A stretch of 64,000 bases of DNA from Labrys okinawensis. GTDB lineage: Bacteria > Pseudomonadota > Alphaproteobacteria > Rhizobiales > Labraceae. The number at the start of each line of letters is the position of its first letter. The stretch's first letter is position 1. A program made the translations under genes and the position numbers. Shown here piece by piece: positions 19,100 through 28,000 of this stretch. The notes beneath the pieces are model-generated. The model did no database searches. It saw nothing but the letters and a program-made list of their open reading frames with translations, and was not told the DNA's origin. The stretch covers positions 221,122 through 285,121 of the forward strand of contig NZ_PUEJ01000009.1 in the NCBI RefSeq assembly GCF_002982075.1, in the 5' to 3' direction.

Positions 19100-20488
19100 G
19101 TGTCCAGCACGCCGATCGACAATGCGGCCATCGAGGCGCGGGTGAAGACCCTGCTGCCGGCCGAACGGCAGCTCTACGCCGAGCGCCGGCCCAAGGCGCG
19201 GGCGATGGCGGAGCGCAAGGGCAGGGGCCTCTTCGACAATGTGCCGATGCACTGGATGCTCGATTGGCCGATGCCCTTCCCGATGGTGATCGAACAGGCG
19301 AGCGGCGTGCATCTCACCGACATCGACGGCAATGCGGCGGTCGATCTTTGCCTGGGCGACACCGGCGCCATGTTCGGCCATGGGCCCGAGCCGATCCTGG
19401 ACGTACTGCGCAATGCCGGTCATCGCGGCCTGACGACGATGCTGCCATCCGCCGATGCCGAGATCGTCGGCGAATTGCTCGCTGCCCGCTTCGGCCTGCC
19501 GCATTGGCAGATCGGCGCCACGGCGAGCGATGCCAACCGCTTCGCCATCCGCGTGGCCCGAGCCGTGACCGGCCGGCGCAAGATCCTGGTGTTCGACGGC
19601 TGCTATCACGGTGCGGTCGACGATACGCTGGTCGATCTCGTCAACGGCCGCACCTTCTCGCGGGCGAGCCTGCTCGGGCAGGTGGTCGATCTCGGCGAGA
19701 CCACCATCGCCATTCCCTTCAATGACGAGGAAGCGCTGCGCAACGCCTTGGCATCCGGCGAGGTCGCCTGCGTGCTGGCCGAGCCGGTGATGACCAATTG
19801 CGGCATGATCCTGCCCGCGCCCGGCTTCCACGACACGCTGCGGCGGCTGACACGCGAACATGGCACGCTGCTTTTGATCGACGAGACCCACACGATTTCG
19901 ACCGGCCTCGGCGGCTACACCATGCTCCACGGCCTGGAGCCCGACCTGATGGTGATGGGCAAGCCCATCGGCGGCGGCGTGCCCGTGAGCATATGGGGCA
20001 TGAGCGCCGCGGTGGCCGAGGGGCTCGACAGGGCGCGGCGGGCGCGCGACGGCCACGGCCATTCCGGCATCGGCACCACCCTGTCCGGCAGCGCGCTGCA
20101 GCTTGCCTGCCTGAGGGCCAGCCTGGAAAAGGTGATGATATCAGAGACCTACGCCACCATGGCCGCCCGCACCGACATCATCGAGGCAGGCCTGATCACG
20201 GCGATAGCGGCGCAGGGCCTGCCCTGGCACGTCACTCGTGTCGGCGCCCGGCTGGAAGTGGTGTTCAGCCCCGAGCCGGTGCGCAACGCGGTGGAAGCCC
20301 GGCAAGCCGCCTCATCGGTGATCGAGGAGGCCCTGCATCTTTCCCTGCTCAATCGCGGCTTCCTGCTCACGCCCTTCCACAACATGATCCTGGTCAGTCC
20401 TGCCCTGGCCGAGGCGGAAGCTCAGGCGCTGGTCGCCGTCTATGGCGAAATCCTCGCCCGCTTCTGCCAGGCCGCGGAGGCCGCGTGA
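19100..20488 (+). CDS. Class III aminotransferase, glutamate-1-semialdehyde aminomutase-like
   Basis: A 462-residue PLP enzyme of the omega-aminotransferase fold. The PLP lysine is K288 in VMGKPIGGGVPVS, the ring-stacking aspartate is in LLIDETHT, and FDGCYHGAVDDTL is the expected phosphate/quinonoid segment. The start is a GTG after GGAGA (19089-19093); upstream in-frame codons cross the operator region and look non-coding. The stop overlaps the next ATG by one base. In this cluster it probably transaminates an amine or amino acid from the oxidases. GSA aminomutase for haem synthesis is unlikely, given the context. Confidence 0.88.
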   Translation: MSSTPIDNAAIEARVKTLLPAERQLYAERRPKARAMAERKGRGLFDNVPMHWMLDWPMPFPMVIEQASGVHLTDIDGNAAVDLCLGDTGAMFGHGPEPILDVLRNAGHRGLTTMLPSADAEIVGELLAARFGLPHWQIGATASDANRFAIRVARAVTGRRKILVFDGCYHGAVDDTLVDLVNGRTFSRASLLGQVVDLGETTIAIPFNDEEALRNALASGEVACVLAEPVMTNCGMILPAPGFHDTLRRLTREHGTLLLIDETHTISTGLGGYTMLHGLEPDLMVMGKPIGGGVPVSIWGMSAAVAEGLDRARRARDGHGHSGIGTTLSGSALQLACLRASLEKVMISETYATMAARTDIIEAGLITAIAAQGLPWHVTRVGARLEVVFSPEPVRNAVEARQAASSVIEEALHLSLLNRGFLLTPFHNMILVSPALAEAEAQALVAVYGEILARFCQAAEAA

Positions 20489-21876
20489 TGTCAGCCTCTT
20501 CGACCCGGCCCGCCCAGGCCGCCAATATCGCCGAGGCCGAGGCGTTCCTGGCCGATCACCCCGAGATCGGCGCCTTCGATCTCGTGCTGATCGACATCAA
20601 CGGCATTGCCCGCGGCAAGATCATAAGGCGGGAGGAACTGCTGCCTTTGTTCCGCGGCGGCCGGCATCTGCCCGGCTCCATTCTCGGCCTCGACGTCACG
20701 GGAGAGGATGTCGAGGAGACCGGCCTGGTCTGGTCGGATGGCGATGCCGACCGGCGCGCCTGGCCGATCGCGGGCTCGCTGGTGCCGCTGCCGTGGACTT
20801 CGCCGCCGCGCGGCGAGGTGCGCGTGTCGCTGTTCGAACTCGACGGCTCGGCGATGGCCGCCGATCCCCGCCATGCCCTGGCCGCCCAGCAGGACCTGTT
20901 GCAGGCCGAGGGCAGGCAGCCCGTCGCCGCCTTCGAGCTCGAATTCTACCTGCTCGACCGCGAGGCGGCGGCTGATGGCCGCCCGCAGCCGCTCCGCATG
21001 CCGCTGACCGGCGAGCGCCTGAGCGGCATCCATGTCTATTCGGTCGATGAACTCGATCGCCTCGAGCCCTTCGTCGATGCGGTCTATCGCGCCGCCGAGG
21101 CGCAGGCCCTGCCGGTGCAGACGCTGATCTCCGAATATGCGCCGGGCCAGTTCGAATTGACCCTGCGCCATCGCGAGGATGCGCTGCGGGCCGCCGACGA
21201 CCTCATCATGCTCAAGCGCCTGTTGCGCGCACTCGCCGTGCGCCACGGCATGAAGGCCTGCTTCATGGCAAAGCCCTTTGCCGGCCGCGCCGGCTCGGGC
21301 ATGCACGCCCATGCGAGCCTGGCGGGCCGCGACGGCGCCAATCTTTTCGCCGACCGCGACGGTGCGCTCGCGCCGGCCCTGCGTCATGCCATTGCCGGCC
21401 TGCTGGAGACCATGACGGAGAGCATGCTGGTCTTCGCGCCCCACCTCAATTCATGGCGGCGCTTCGCGGCGCAGAGCTATGCGCCGACGGCGCCGAGCTG
21501 GGGTGTCAACAACCGGGCCGTCGCCGTGCGCGTTCCCGCCGGCTCGCCGGAGGGCCGGCATCTGGAGCAGCGCGCCGCCGGCGTAGATGCCAATCCCTAC
21601 CTGGTCGGCGCGGTCGTCTTGGCGGGCATCCGCCGGGGCCTTGCCGCCCAGCGCGATCCGGGCCCGCCGGCCACCGCCTATGCCAGTGCGGCCGATGACG
21701 CCCTGCCGGCCGATTGGCGCAGCGCCATCAAGGCGGCGGCCGGCTCGACCTTCCTGAAGGAGGCCCTGGGCGAGCGCCTTCACCATGTGCTGCTGGCGCT
21801 CAAGCGGGCGGAATACCGGCGTTTTGCCGCCGATATCACCGCATTGGAGCTGCAGCTTTACGGGGAGGTCGTCTGA
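20488..21876 (+). CDS. Glutamine synthetase family protein (PuuA-like gamma-glutamyl ligase)
   Basis: A 462-residue enzyme of the GlnA/PuuA superfamily. It has a GS beta-grasp start (DLVLIDINGIARGKII), the metal/glutamate-binding EFYLLDRE and EYAPGQFELTL strands, and the ATP/ammonia region CFMAKPFAGRAGSGMHAHASL. The arginine-rich PSWGVNNRAVAVRVP segment follows. It lacks the C-terminal adenylylation tyrosine region of housekeeping GlnA-I, as is usual for gamma-glutamylpolyamine ligases. It overlaps the aminotransferase stop and is one base before the SDR start. It probably glutamylates an amine before oxidation. Confidence 0.88.
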   Translation: MSASSTRPAQAANIAEAEAFLADHPEIGAFDLVLIDINGIARGKIIRREELLPLFRGGRHLPGSILGLDVTGEDVEETGLVWSDGDADRRAWPIAGSLVPLPWTSPPRGEVRVSLFELDGSAMAADPRHALAAQQDLLQAEGRQPVAAFELEFYLLDREAAADGRPQPLRMPLTGERLSGIHVYSVDELDRLEPFVDAVYRAAEAQALPVQTLISEYAPGQFELTLRHREDALRAADDLIMLKRLLRALAVRHGMKACFMAKPFAGRAGSGMHAHASLAGRDGANLFADRDGALAPALRHAIAGLLETMTESMLVFAPHLNSWRRFAAQSYAPTAPSWGVNNRAVAVRVPAGSPEGRHLEQRAAGVDANPYLVGAVVLAGIRRGLAAQRDPGPPATAYASAADDALPADWRSAIKAAAGSTFLKEALGERLHHVLLALKRAEYRRFAADITALELQLYGEVV

Positions 21877-21877
21877 G

Positions 21878-22645
21878 ATGGCCAGGCGGACCATTCTGAT
21901 TGCCGGTGGCGCCGGCGGCATGGGTCTGGCGACCGCGCTGCGTTTCGCCCAGGACGGCGCGCGCGTGGTCCTGGCGGATCTTCCGGGCGCACGTCTCGAA
22001 GAGGCCCGGGCAAGGGTAGAGGAGGCCGGCGCCGAGGTCCTCGCTTTGCCGCTCGACATCCGCTCAGCCCAGGCCTGCCGCGAGGTGGTGGCGAAGGCGA
22101 GCGAGGCCGGTGGTCTCGATGTGCTCGTCAACGCCGCGGGTGTCTGGCTGGAAGGCCCCGCCACGGAGGTCGGCGAGGAGGACTGGGACCGGGTGCTCGA
22201 CGTCAACCTCAAGGGCGCCTTCTTCCTGATCTCGGCGGCCATTCCCCATCTCGCCGCGTCGCGGGGGGTGATCGTCAACATCGCCTCCGATGCCGGGCTG
22301 GTCGGCAACAACGGGGCGGCCGTCTATTGCGCCTCCAAGGGCGGGCTGGTGCTGCTCAGCAAGGCCCTGGCGCTCGAACTCGCGCCGCAGGGCGTCCGCG
22401 TCAATGCGATCTGCCCCGGCGACGTCGCCACGCCGATGATCGAATACCAGGCCGCGACCTATGGCGACGGCGATCCCGACGCCTATAAGCGCCGGCTGCT
22501 CGGCAACTACCCGCAGGGCGAGAACGCCCGTTTCATCAAGGCCGAAGAGATTGCCGGCCTCATCCACTATCTCTGCCAGCCCGGCGCCGCACCGATCACC
22601 GGCGCGGCCCTTTCCATCGATTTCGGTATCACCGCAGGCTATTGA
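21878..22645 (+). CDS. Short-chain dehydrogenase/reductase
   Basis: A 255-residue SDR with IAGGAGGMGLATALRFAQDG at the N-terminus, an aspartate after strand 2 (VVLADLPG) that favours NAD, LVNAAG, a catalytic serine in NIASDAG and YCASK. The C-terminal ITGAALSIDFGITAGY is typical of the family. It sits immediately after the glutamine-synthetase-like gene and 15 bp before the deacetylase-like gene, in the GntR-controlled operon. It resembles 3-oxoacyl-ACP reductases and sugar dehydrogenases in sequence, but the operon suggests an aldehyde or alcohol from amine degradation. Confidence 0.9.
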   Translation: MARRTILIAGGAGGMGLATALRFAQDGARVVLADLPGARLEEARARVEEAGAEVLALPLDIRSAQACREVVAKASEAGGLDVLVNAAGVWLEGPATEVGEEDWDRVLDVNLKGAFFLISAAIPHLAASRGVIVNIASDAGLVGNNGAAVYCASKGGLVLLSKALALELAPQGVRVNAICPGDVATPMIEYQAATYGDGDPDAYKRRLLGNYPQGENARFIKAEEIAGLIHYLCQPGAAPITGAALSIDFGITAGY

Positions 22646-22660
22646 ACCCGAGCTTTTGGC

Positions 22661-23701
22661 ATGAAGACCTTCTACACCGCCGATCACCATCTCCATCACA
22701 GCGGCATGGAGCTTTCCTTCGGCAAGATCGTCGAGACCTTCGAAAAGCCGGAACGGGCTGAGATCATCCTGGCACGGGTCAAGGAAGTGGGGCTCGGCCC
22801 GGTGCTGACCCCGCAGGATTACGAGATCGCGCCGATCAAGCGCATCCATACGCCTGATTATGTCGATTTCCTCAAGGGCGTGTATGAGGAATGGCGGGCA
22901 GCCGGCCGCGACGGCGAGGTCTGGCCCTATAGCTGGCGCCACCGTTCCATGCCGCCGATCGACAAGGCGCCGAACGGCCTTGATGCCCGTCTCTCCTATT
23001 ATTCCTTCGACATGGCCGGCTCGATCACCGCCACCACCTGGCAGGCGGCCAAGCGCGCCGCCGACACCGCACTCGCCGGCGCCGATGCCGTGCTCGGCGG
23101 CGAGCGCACGGCCTTCTCGCTGTGCCGCCCGCCCGGCCATCATGCGGGCCGCGATTTCTTCGGCGGCTATTGCTACCTCAACAATGCCGCCATCGCCGTA
23201 CAGCGTTTCCGCGATGCCGGCCGGTCCCGCGTGGCGGTGCTCGATGTCGACTATCACCATGGCAACGGCACGCAGGAGATCTTCTACGACAGGGCCGATG
23301 TGCTGGTCGCTTCCATGCATGGCGATCCCGATTTCGAATTTCCCTTCCATCTCGGTTATGCCCGCGAGCGCGGCGAAGGCGCGGGCGAAGGCTTCAACCT
23401 CAACTATCCGCTACCATCAGGCACACAATGGCCGGAATGGTCCGCCGCCTTCGAGGATGCCTGCCGCAGGATCGCAGCCTTCGACGCACAGGCCCTGGTG
23501 GTCTCGCTCGGGGTCGATACCTACAAGGACGACCCGATCTCGCAATTCAAGCTCGACAGCCCGCATTTCAGCGAGATCGGGGCACGGATCGCGGCGCTGA
23601 GCCTGCCGACCCTGTTCGTGATGGAAGGCGGCTATGCCGTCGGGGCGCTCGGGGTCAACGCCGTCAACGTGCTGACCAGCTTCGAACAGGCTGGAGGCTG
23701 A
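22661..23701 (+). CDS. Acetylpolyamine amidohydrolase-like (histone deacetylase superfamily)
   Basis: A 346-residue zinc hydrolase of the class II HDAC fold. It carries the charge-relay pair RPPGHH (H160-H161), FGGYCYLNNAAIA, and the zinc ligands in VLDVDYHHGNGTQ (D195/D197/H199-H200). A further aspartate is in VSLGVDTYKDDP and there is a GGYAV end motif. The large insert with YSFDMAGSIT is characteristic of acetylpolyamine amidohydrolases, which deacetylate N-acetylputrescine and similar compounds. Its place beside a PuuA-like ligase and PuuB-like oxidase supports polyamine-type chemistry. It overlaps none of its neighbours but is tightly spaced. Confidence 0.92.
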   Translation: MKTFYTADHHLHHSGMELSFGKIVETFEKPERAEIILARVKEVGLGPVLTPQDYEIAPIKRIHTPDYVDFLKGVYEEWRAAGRDGEVWPYSWRHRSMPPIDKAPNGLDARLSYYSFDMAGSITATTWQAAKRAADTALAGADAVLGGERTAFSLCRPPGHHAGRDFFGGYCYLNNAAIAVQRFRDAGRSRVAVLDVDYHHGNGTQEIFYDRADVLVASMHGDPDFEFPFHLGYARERGEGAGEGFNLNYPLPSGTQWPEWSAAFEDACRRIAAFDAQALVVSLGVDTYKDDPISQFKLDSPHFSEIGARIAALSLPTLFVMEGGYAVGALGVNAVNVLTSFEQAGG

Positions 23702-23702
23702 G

Positions 23703-24470
23703 ATGGCATCGGGACCTTTCGTCCGCTCGCGCTCGGTCCTGGTGACGGGGGCCGGGTCTCCCGACGGGATCGGCTTCGCCATTGCCAGGGCCTTCGGGCG
23801 CGCTGGATTGTCGGTCGCGATCACGGCCTCGACCGACCGTATCTATCGCCGCGCTGCGGAGCTGGAAGCCGAGGGCATCGACGCCTGGGCGGCGGTCGCC
23901 GATCTCACGCGGCCCGACGAGGTGCGCCGATTGCGGTCGGCGGCGGGTGACGTCGACATCCTCGTCAACAATGCCGGCATGGGCAGCGTGCTGCAGCCCG
24001 CGCTGCAGAAGCGCTTCGTCGATCTCGACGAGGCCGAATGGAGCCGCGGCATCGACGTCAGCCTGAAGACCGCCTTCCTGGTGACGCGGGCCTTCCTGCC
24101 GGCCATGATCGCCGGGCGGCATGGGCGCATCGTCAATGTCGCCTCGGTCACCGGCCCCTATGTCTCCAATCCGGGCGAGGCGGCCTATTCGGCGGCAAAG
24201 GCCGGCATGGTGGGGCTGACCCACGCCCTTGCTCTGGAAGTGGCCGGGGATGGCGTGACCGTCAACGCGGTGGCGCCGGGCTGGATCGAGACGGGTTCCT
24301 CCACCGAGGAGGAGCGTGTCGCCGCCCGTGCCACGCCACCGGGGCGTGCCGGAACCCCCGACGAGGTCGCCGCCGCAGTGGCCTTCCTGGCCTCCGACGG
24401 CGCCAGCTACGTCAACGGTTCCGTGCTGGTGGTGGATGGCGGCAACATCCTGCAGGAGCGCAAGGCCTAG
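23703..24470 (+). CDS. Short-chain dehydrogenase/reductase
   Basis: A 255-residue SDR, last gene of the GntR-controlled operon. Its glycine motif is slightly unusual, TGAGSPDGIGFAIA (a two-residue insertion relative to TGxxxGIG). It continues with LVNNAGMGSV, a catalytic serine in NVASVTG and YSAAK. The C-terminus VNGSVLVVDGGNILQERKA is standard. The stop overlaps the stop of the convergent GntR gene by three bases. The third SDR in this region, it is not closely similar to the other two, so the cluster probably handles several carbonyl intermediates. Confidence 0.9.
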   Translation: MASGPFVRSRSVLVTGAGSPDGIGFAIARAFGRAGLSVAITASTDRIYRRAAELEAEGIDAWAAVADLTRPDEVRRLRSAAGDVDILVNNAGMGSVLQPALQKRFVDLDEAEWSRGIDVSLKTAFLVTRAFLPAMIAGRHGRIVNVASVTGPYVSNPGEAAYSAAKAGMVGLTHALALEVAGDGVTVNAVAPGWIETGSSTEEERVAARATPPGRAGTPDEVAAAVAFLASDGASYVNGSVLVVDGGNILQERKA

Positions 24471-25153
24471 TTCGCGCCCAGGCCGAGGGTGTGCCGCAGC
24501 AGGTACATGCCATCGAGAATGTCGGCCTCGATGGCGGTGCGCAGCGAATCCGCATCGTTCCGGCGGATCGCCTCGATCGCCATCTTGTGCTTGTCGATGA
24601 TCTCGGCGCCTTCGACCACGTCATAGATGGTGCGCATGAAGGGGCCGAACTGCACCCAGACGCTTTCGAGCAGGGGGACCAGTACGTCCGAATTGCCGGC
24701 GCGATAGAGCTCGAAGTGGAAGTTGTAATTGGCCAGCATGTAGATGTCGGCGCTACCGGTCTTGTAGTTCCGGTTCATCGTCTCGTCATGGGCGATCATG
24801 CGTTCCAGCCTGTCGCCGTCGACAAAAGGCAGGGCCCGCCGGGCGCAGAGCGGCTCGAGGGCGAGACGCGCGCTCATCAGCTCCTCAAAGCGGGCCACGG
24901 TCAGATGGGGCACGCAGACCCGCCGGTTCTGCTGGACTTCCAGGGCGTTCTCCGCCGCCAGGCGGCGGATCGCCTCGCGGCAGGGCATCACGCCCACGCC
25001 CAGCATGTCGCTGATGCCGCGCAGGCTCATGCTCTTGCCGGGAGGGAAATTACCGATGATCAACTGCTCGCGCAGCGTCCTGTAGACCTGCTGGTGCAGT
25101 GGATTGGTCGCGGTGTCGGCCGGTTCGACGGCAGCGAGACTATCGGTGCTCAT
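24467..25153 (-). CDS. GntR-family regulator, FadR/FCD subfamily
   Basis: A 228-residue regulator with an N-terminal winged helix-turn-helix (about residues 18-85, LHQQVYRTLREQLIIGNFPPGKSMSLRGISDMLGVGVMPCREAIRRLAAENAL). The rest is an all-helical FCD ligand domain with metal-site residues such as the aspartate and histidines in NYNFHFELYRAG and KHKMAIEAI. It is convergent with the operon it follows. A TGTGATCACA palindrome lies 8 bp upstream of its start, and matching sites precede the aminotransferase operon. It therefore likely represses that operon and itself, responding to an organic acid or amine intermediate. Confidence 0.92.
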   Translation of the reverse strand: MSTDSLAAVEPADTATNPLHQQVYRTLREQLIIGNFPPGKSMSLRGISDMLGVGVMPCREAIRRLAAENALEVQQNRRVCVPHLTVARFEELMSARLALEPLCARRALPFVDGDRLERMIAHDETMNRNYKTGSADIYMLANYNFHFELYRAGNSDVLVPLLESVWVQFGPFMRTIYDVVEGAEIIDKHKMAIEAIRRNDADSLRTAIEADILDGMYLLRHTLGLGAN

Positions 25154-25160
25154 CCCCGAC

Positions 25161-25170
25161 TGTGATCACA
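25161..25170. promoter_or_regulatory. GntR operator at its own promoter
   Basis: The perfect palindrome TGTGATCACA directly upstream of the GntR start. The same core occurs twice before the aminotransferase gene at 19100, and this suggests autoregulation. Confidence 0.65.
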
Positions 25171-25204
25171 TTGGCGTGCTGAGAGCAAGCGCCGAAGCGG
25201 GGCT

Positions 25205-25444
25205 CCGAATTCAGGTTAACGTGACGCTACACTTTACCCTCCCCTCGATGGGGTCGGTCATTCCTCTTGGAATGACCTGGGGTCGACGCGCAGCGTCGGG
25301 GTGGGGTGATGGCGCGACAGCTCCAAGAGGTCGCTCTCACATTGTTTTTTTAATGGATGGCGTTTCTCACCCCACCCCGACCTTTCAGGCCGACCCTCCC
25401 CATCGAGGGGAGGGTAGTGACGCTTGGCGTTAACCTGAATTCGG
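25205..25444. repeat. 240-bp palindromic element with perfect 16-bp terminal inverted repeats
   Basis: The ends CCGAATTCAGGTTAAC (25205-25220) and its exact complement (25429-25444) bound an element filling most of the gap between the GntR and rhamnonate dehydratase genes. Extending outward gives about 21 bp with one mismatch. Internal arms are CCCTCCCCTCGATGGGG at the left and CCCCATCGAGGGGAGGG at the right, with further GGGGTGGGGTGA/TCACCCCACCCC pairing. It shares the internal CCTTTCAGGCCGACCCTCCC segment and the GTTAAC ends with the element at 15274-15484. No reading frame is plausible, so it is probably a non-autonomous MITE/REP-like element. Confidence 0.8.
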
Positions 25445-25472
25445 AACCCTGAGCAGGGCAGGGCGTGCCCTG

Positions 25473-26651
25473 CTATATCCCGGCCTCGACCAGCACCGCC
25501 GCGGGATTGCGGGTGAGGCCGAAGCCCGGCGTATCGGGAACGTCGAGGCGTCCGTTCTTCGGCACCGGCTCGTTGCTGAAGAGGGGCCCGAAAACCGGCA
25601 ATACGTCCTGGCCGTCGGCACTGTTGGCGACATATTCGCAATAGGGCGAGTGGGGCTGCGACATCACGAAGTGGTAGCTGAACGGGCCGCTGCCATGCGG
25701 CACGACGGGAATATCGTAGGCGCCGGCATGGGCGGAGATCCGCAGCAATTCGGTGAGGCCTCCGACCCACATCACATCGGGCTGCAAGATGTCGATGTGG
25801 CGGCCTTCGATCAGCCGTCGGAAGCCGTAGCGCGAATATTCATGCTCGCCCGTGGTCCATTTTATAGCCGGCAAAGCTCTCTTAAGCAGCGCATAGCCCT
25901 CGACATCGTCGGGATGCAGCACCTCTTCCCACCAGTAGATATCGAGGTCCCTGCAGGCGGTGGCGAGCTCGATCGCATAGGGCACGTCCAGCGCCATGTA
26001 GCAATCCACCATCAGCGGATAGTCGGGGCCGACGGCTTCCCGGTGCGCCGCGAGGAAGGCGAGGTTGGCGCGCAGGCCCGCGATGCCGTCGGCCGGGCCG
26101 TGGGGCAGGGGTACCTTGCCGCCCCAGAAGCCGAGCCGGCGGGCCGCTTCCGGCCGCGGACCGGTGCAATAGAAGCGGATCTCTTCCTTGGTGCGCCCGC
26201 CGATCAGCTTGTAGACCGGCTCCTCCCGCATCTTGCCGATGAGATCCCACAGCGCGAGGTCCACTACGGAGATGGTGGCGAGCGGCAGCCCCTTGCGGCC
26301 GTAATACATCGAGGCTCGGAACATCTGGTCCCAAAGGCGATTGAGGTCGCGCGGGTCGGCGCCCTCGAGGAAGCGGCGGAAATGATGCTGGATCAGCCAG
26401 CAGGCGAGCTCGCCGCCAAAGCCTGTGGCAAGGCCGACATGGCCGCTTTCAGCCTCGATCTCCACCACGATCGAACCCATGACGTTGACGCCCCAGCTGG
26501 TGCGCGAGGCCTTGTAGTCGGCATAGCCCGACATCGGATTGGCAATCAGCGTGTCGATCAGCCAATGCCCCTGCTTCTGGCTGAAATAGTCGCCACCACC
26601 CTCGCTGCGGACCAGATAGGTCCTGACCTGCTTGATGCGGGCAGATGCCAT
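25473..26651 (-). CDS. rhmD: L-rhamnonate dehydratase (mandelate racemase/enolase superfamily)
   Basis: A 392-residue enolase-superfamily enzyme that should dehydrate L-rhamnonate to 2-keto-3-deoxy-L-rhamnonate with Mg2+. The N-terminal segment GDYFSQKQGHWLIDTLIANP, containing ANPMSGY, is strongly characteristic of RhmD. The barrel shows metal-ligand strands in MVDCYMALD, WWEEVLHPDD and TGEHEYSR, and a catalytic histidine in VVPHGSGPFSYH. It is divergent from an SDR that may be a 2-keto-3-deoxy-L-rhamnonate or rhamnose dehydrogenase, across a 188-bp gap with palindromic operators. No rhamnose transporter is visible nearby. Confidence 0.9.
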   Translation of the reverse strand: MASARIKQVRTYLVRSEGGGDYFSQKQGHWLIDTLIANPMSGYADYKASRTSWGVNVMGSIVVEIEAESGHVGLATGFGGELACWLIQHHFRRFLEGADPRDLNRLWDQMFRASMYYGRKGLPLATISVVDLALWDLIGKMREEPVYKLIGGRTKEEIRFYCTGPRPEAARRLGFWGGKVPLPHGPADGIAGLRANLAFLAAHREAVGPDYPLMVDCYMALDVPYAIELATACRDLDIYWWEEVLHPDDVEGYALLKRALPAIKWTTGEHEYSRYGFRRLIEGRHIDILQPDVMWVGGLTELLRISAHAGAYDIPVVPHGSGPFSYHFVMSQPHSPYCEYVANSADGQDVLPVFGPLFSNEPVPKNGRLDVPDTPGFGLTRNPAAVLVEAGI

Positions 26652-26695
26652 GCCTCGTCCTTCCTGCGTTTTGTTGCACGGAATAGTGACGCAAG

Positions 26696-26752
26696 AAACT
26701 TGTCAGTCAAGTTTACAAATTCCGGAAGGCACGCTCTCTTGTTGTCTGACAA
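26696..26752. promoter_or_regulatory. Paired palindromic operators in the rhmD-SDR divergent region
   Basis: AAACTTG-TCAGT-CAAGTTT at 26696-26714 is a perfect inverted repeat with 7-bp arms. TTGTCTGACAA at 26742-26752 is a second palindrome with the TTGTC/GACAA half-sites typical of FadR-type GntR regulators. No such regulator gene is adjacent, so the controlling protein is probably encoded elsewhere. Confidence 0.55.
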
Positions 26753-26839
26753 ATAATCCGATATCACCCCTGTTGCCTCAAAAAAATGCGAAGGCGCCGG
26801 CAGCTTGGCCGGCATTTGGAAGGCAAGGGAAGGACCGGC

Positions 26840-27589
26840 ATGACCACGATCATTCGCTTTGAGGGCCGCGGCGCCATCATCACCGGCGGAGCCTCCGGCA
26901 TCGGCCTCAAGACGGCTGAGCGCATCGTGGCCGAAGGCGGCTCGGTCTCGATATGGGATGTGGACGCCGCCCGTGTCGCGACGGCTTGCCAGGCCTTGGG
27001 GCCGCGGGCCCACGGCATTGCCATCGACATCACCGACGCCGCTGCCGTGGAAAAGGCAGCGCAGCAGGCCGAAAGCCAGCTCGGCCGCATCGACGTCCTG
27101 GTCTGTTCGGCCGGCGTGGCCGGCAAGAACGAACTGCTGGTCAATTATCCAATCGAGGAGTGGAAGCGGGTCTATGACATCAACGTCAACGGCCTGTTCT
27201 ACTGCAACCGCTTCGTCGCGCCGCTGATGCAGAAGCATGGCTATGGCCGCATCGTGAACGTCGCCTCCATCGCCGGCAAGGAAGGCAATCCCACAGCCTC
27301 GGCCTATTCCTCGTCGAAGGCTGCGGTGATCGGCCTGACCAAATCTCTGGGCAAGGAGCTGTCGAAGGAAGGCATCACCGTCAACGCCATCACGCCCGCG
27401 ACGGTCGACACGCCGATCCTCCAGCAGGTCAGTCAGGCCCATATCGACTACATGCTGTCGAAGATCCCGATGGGCCGCTTCGGCACTGTGGAGGAACTGG
27501 CTGCCATCATCACCTGGCTCGCCAGCGAAGAGTGTTCCTTCACCACCGGCGCTGTCTTCGATATTTCAGGCGGCCGCGCGACCTATTGA
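26840..27589 (+). CDS. Short-chain dehydrogenase/reductase, sugar-acid catabolism candidate
   Basis: A 249-residue SDR. It has TGGASGIGL at the start and an aspartate after strand 2 (SIWDVDAAR), implying NAD. LVCSAGVAG, a catalytic serine in NVASIAGKEGN, and YSSSK complete the active site. GGAAGGA at 26828-26834 fixes the start. It is divergent from rhmD with a shared control region. In the non-phosphorylating L-rhamnose pathway an SDR oxidises 2-keto-3-deoxy-L-rhamnonate, and another oxidises L-rhamnose; either role is plausible here. A generic 3-oxoacyl-ACP reductase is the alternative. Confidence 0.87.
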   Translation: MTTIIRFEGRGAIITGGASGIGLKTAERIVAEGGSVSIWDVDAARVATACQALGPRAHGIAIDITDAAAVEKAAQQAESQLGRIDVLVCSAGVAGKNELLVNYPIEEWKRVYDINVNGLFYCNRFVAPLMQKHGYGRIVNVASIAGKEGNPTASAYSSSKAAVIGLTKSLGKELSKEGITVNAITPATVDTPILQQVSQAHIDYMLSKIPMGRFGTVEELAAIITWLASEECSFTTGAVFDISGGRATY

Positions 27590-27596
27590 TAATATC

Positions 27597-27842
27597 TCAG
27601 GGCCGGCGGGCCATCAGCACCCGCACCAGTATCACGGCGAGCGCCGCCAGCCCGACGGCGGCGGCCACGACGATGACCGCAAGGCTCGTCGTCACATAGC
27701 AGGGGGCGGAATTGGCAGGATCCTGCCGGCAGGGAAACCAGCCATTGATCAGCCGTGCCAGATAGTGTCCCCGCGTCTCGAAGAAGACCAGCACGGCGCA
27801 GCCGAAAGCCAGCAGCGCAGGGAAACCGGTGCTCGGGCGCAT
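27597..27842 (-). CDS. Small membrane protein of unknown function
   Basis: An 81-residue protein with two hydrophobic segments, about residues 7-20 and 52-76, and a loop containing two cysteines (FPCRQDP and APCYVTT) that could form a disulfide in the periplasm. It starts at an ATG complement at 27842 and is convergent with the SDR gene, with only a few bases between them. I do not recognise a family. Confidence 0.55.
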   Translation of the reverse strand: MRPSTGFPALLAFGCAVLVFFETRGHYLARLINGWFPCRQDPANSAPCYVTTSLAVIVVAAAVGLAALAVILVRVLMARRP

Positions 27843-28000
27843 GAAACAAGTCCTTGGGAAACAATGCCGCTTTCTTGCATCGATTGACCTGTCCGGCAGT
27901 TTCGCGGGTCACAGCCAGCGGCAATTTGCCGGACACGGCTCCTGCCGGATCGGCTAGACAAGAGGCGGATCGAGTCGCAGCGGACGGAGGAATGGCAGGC

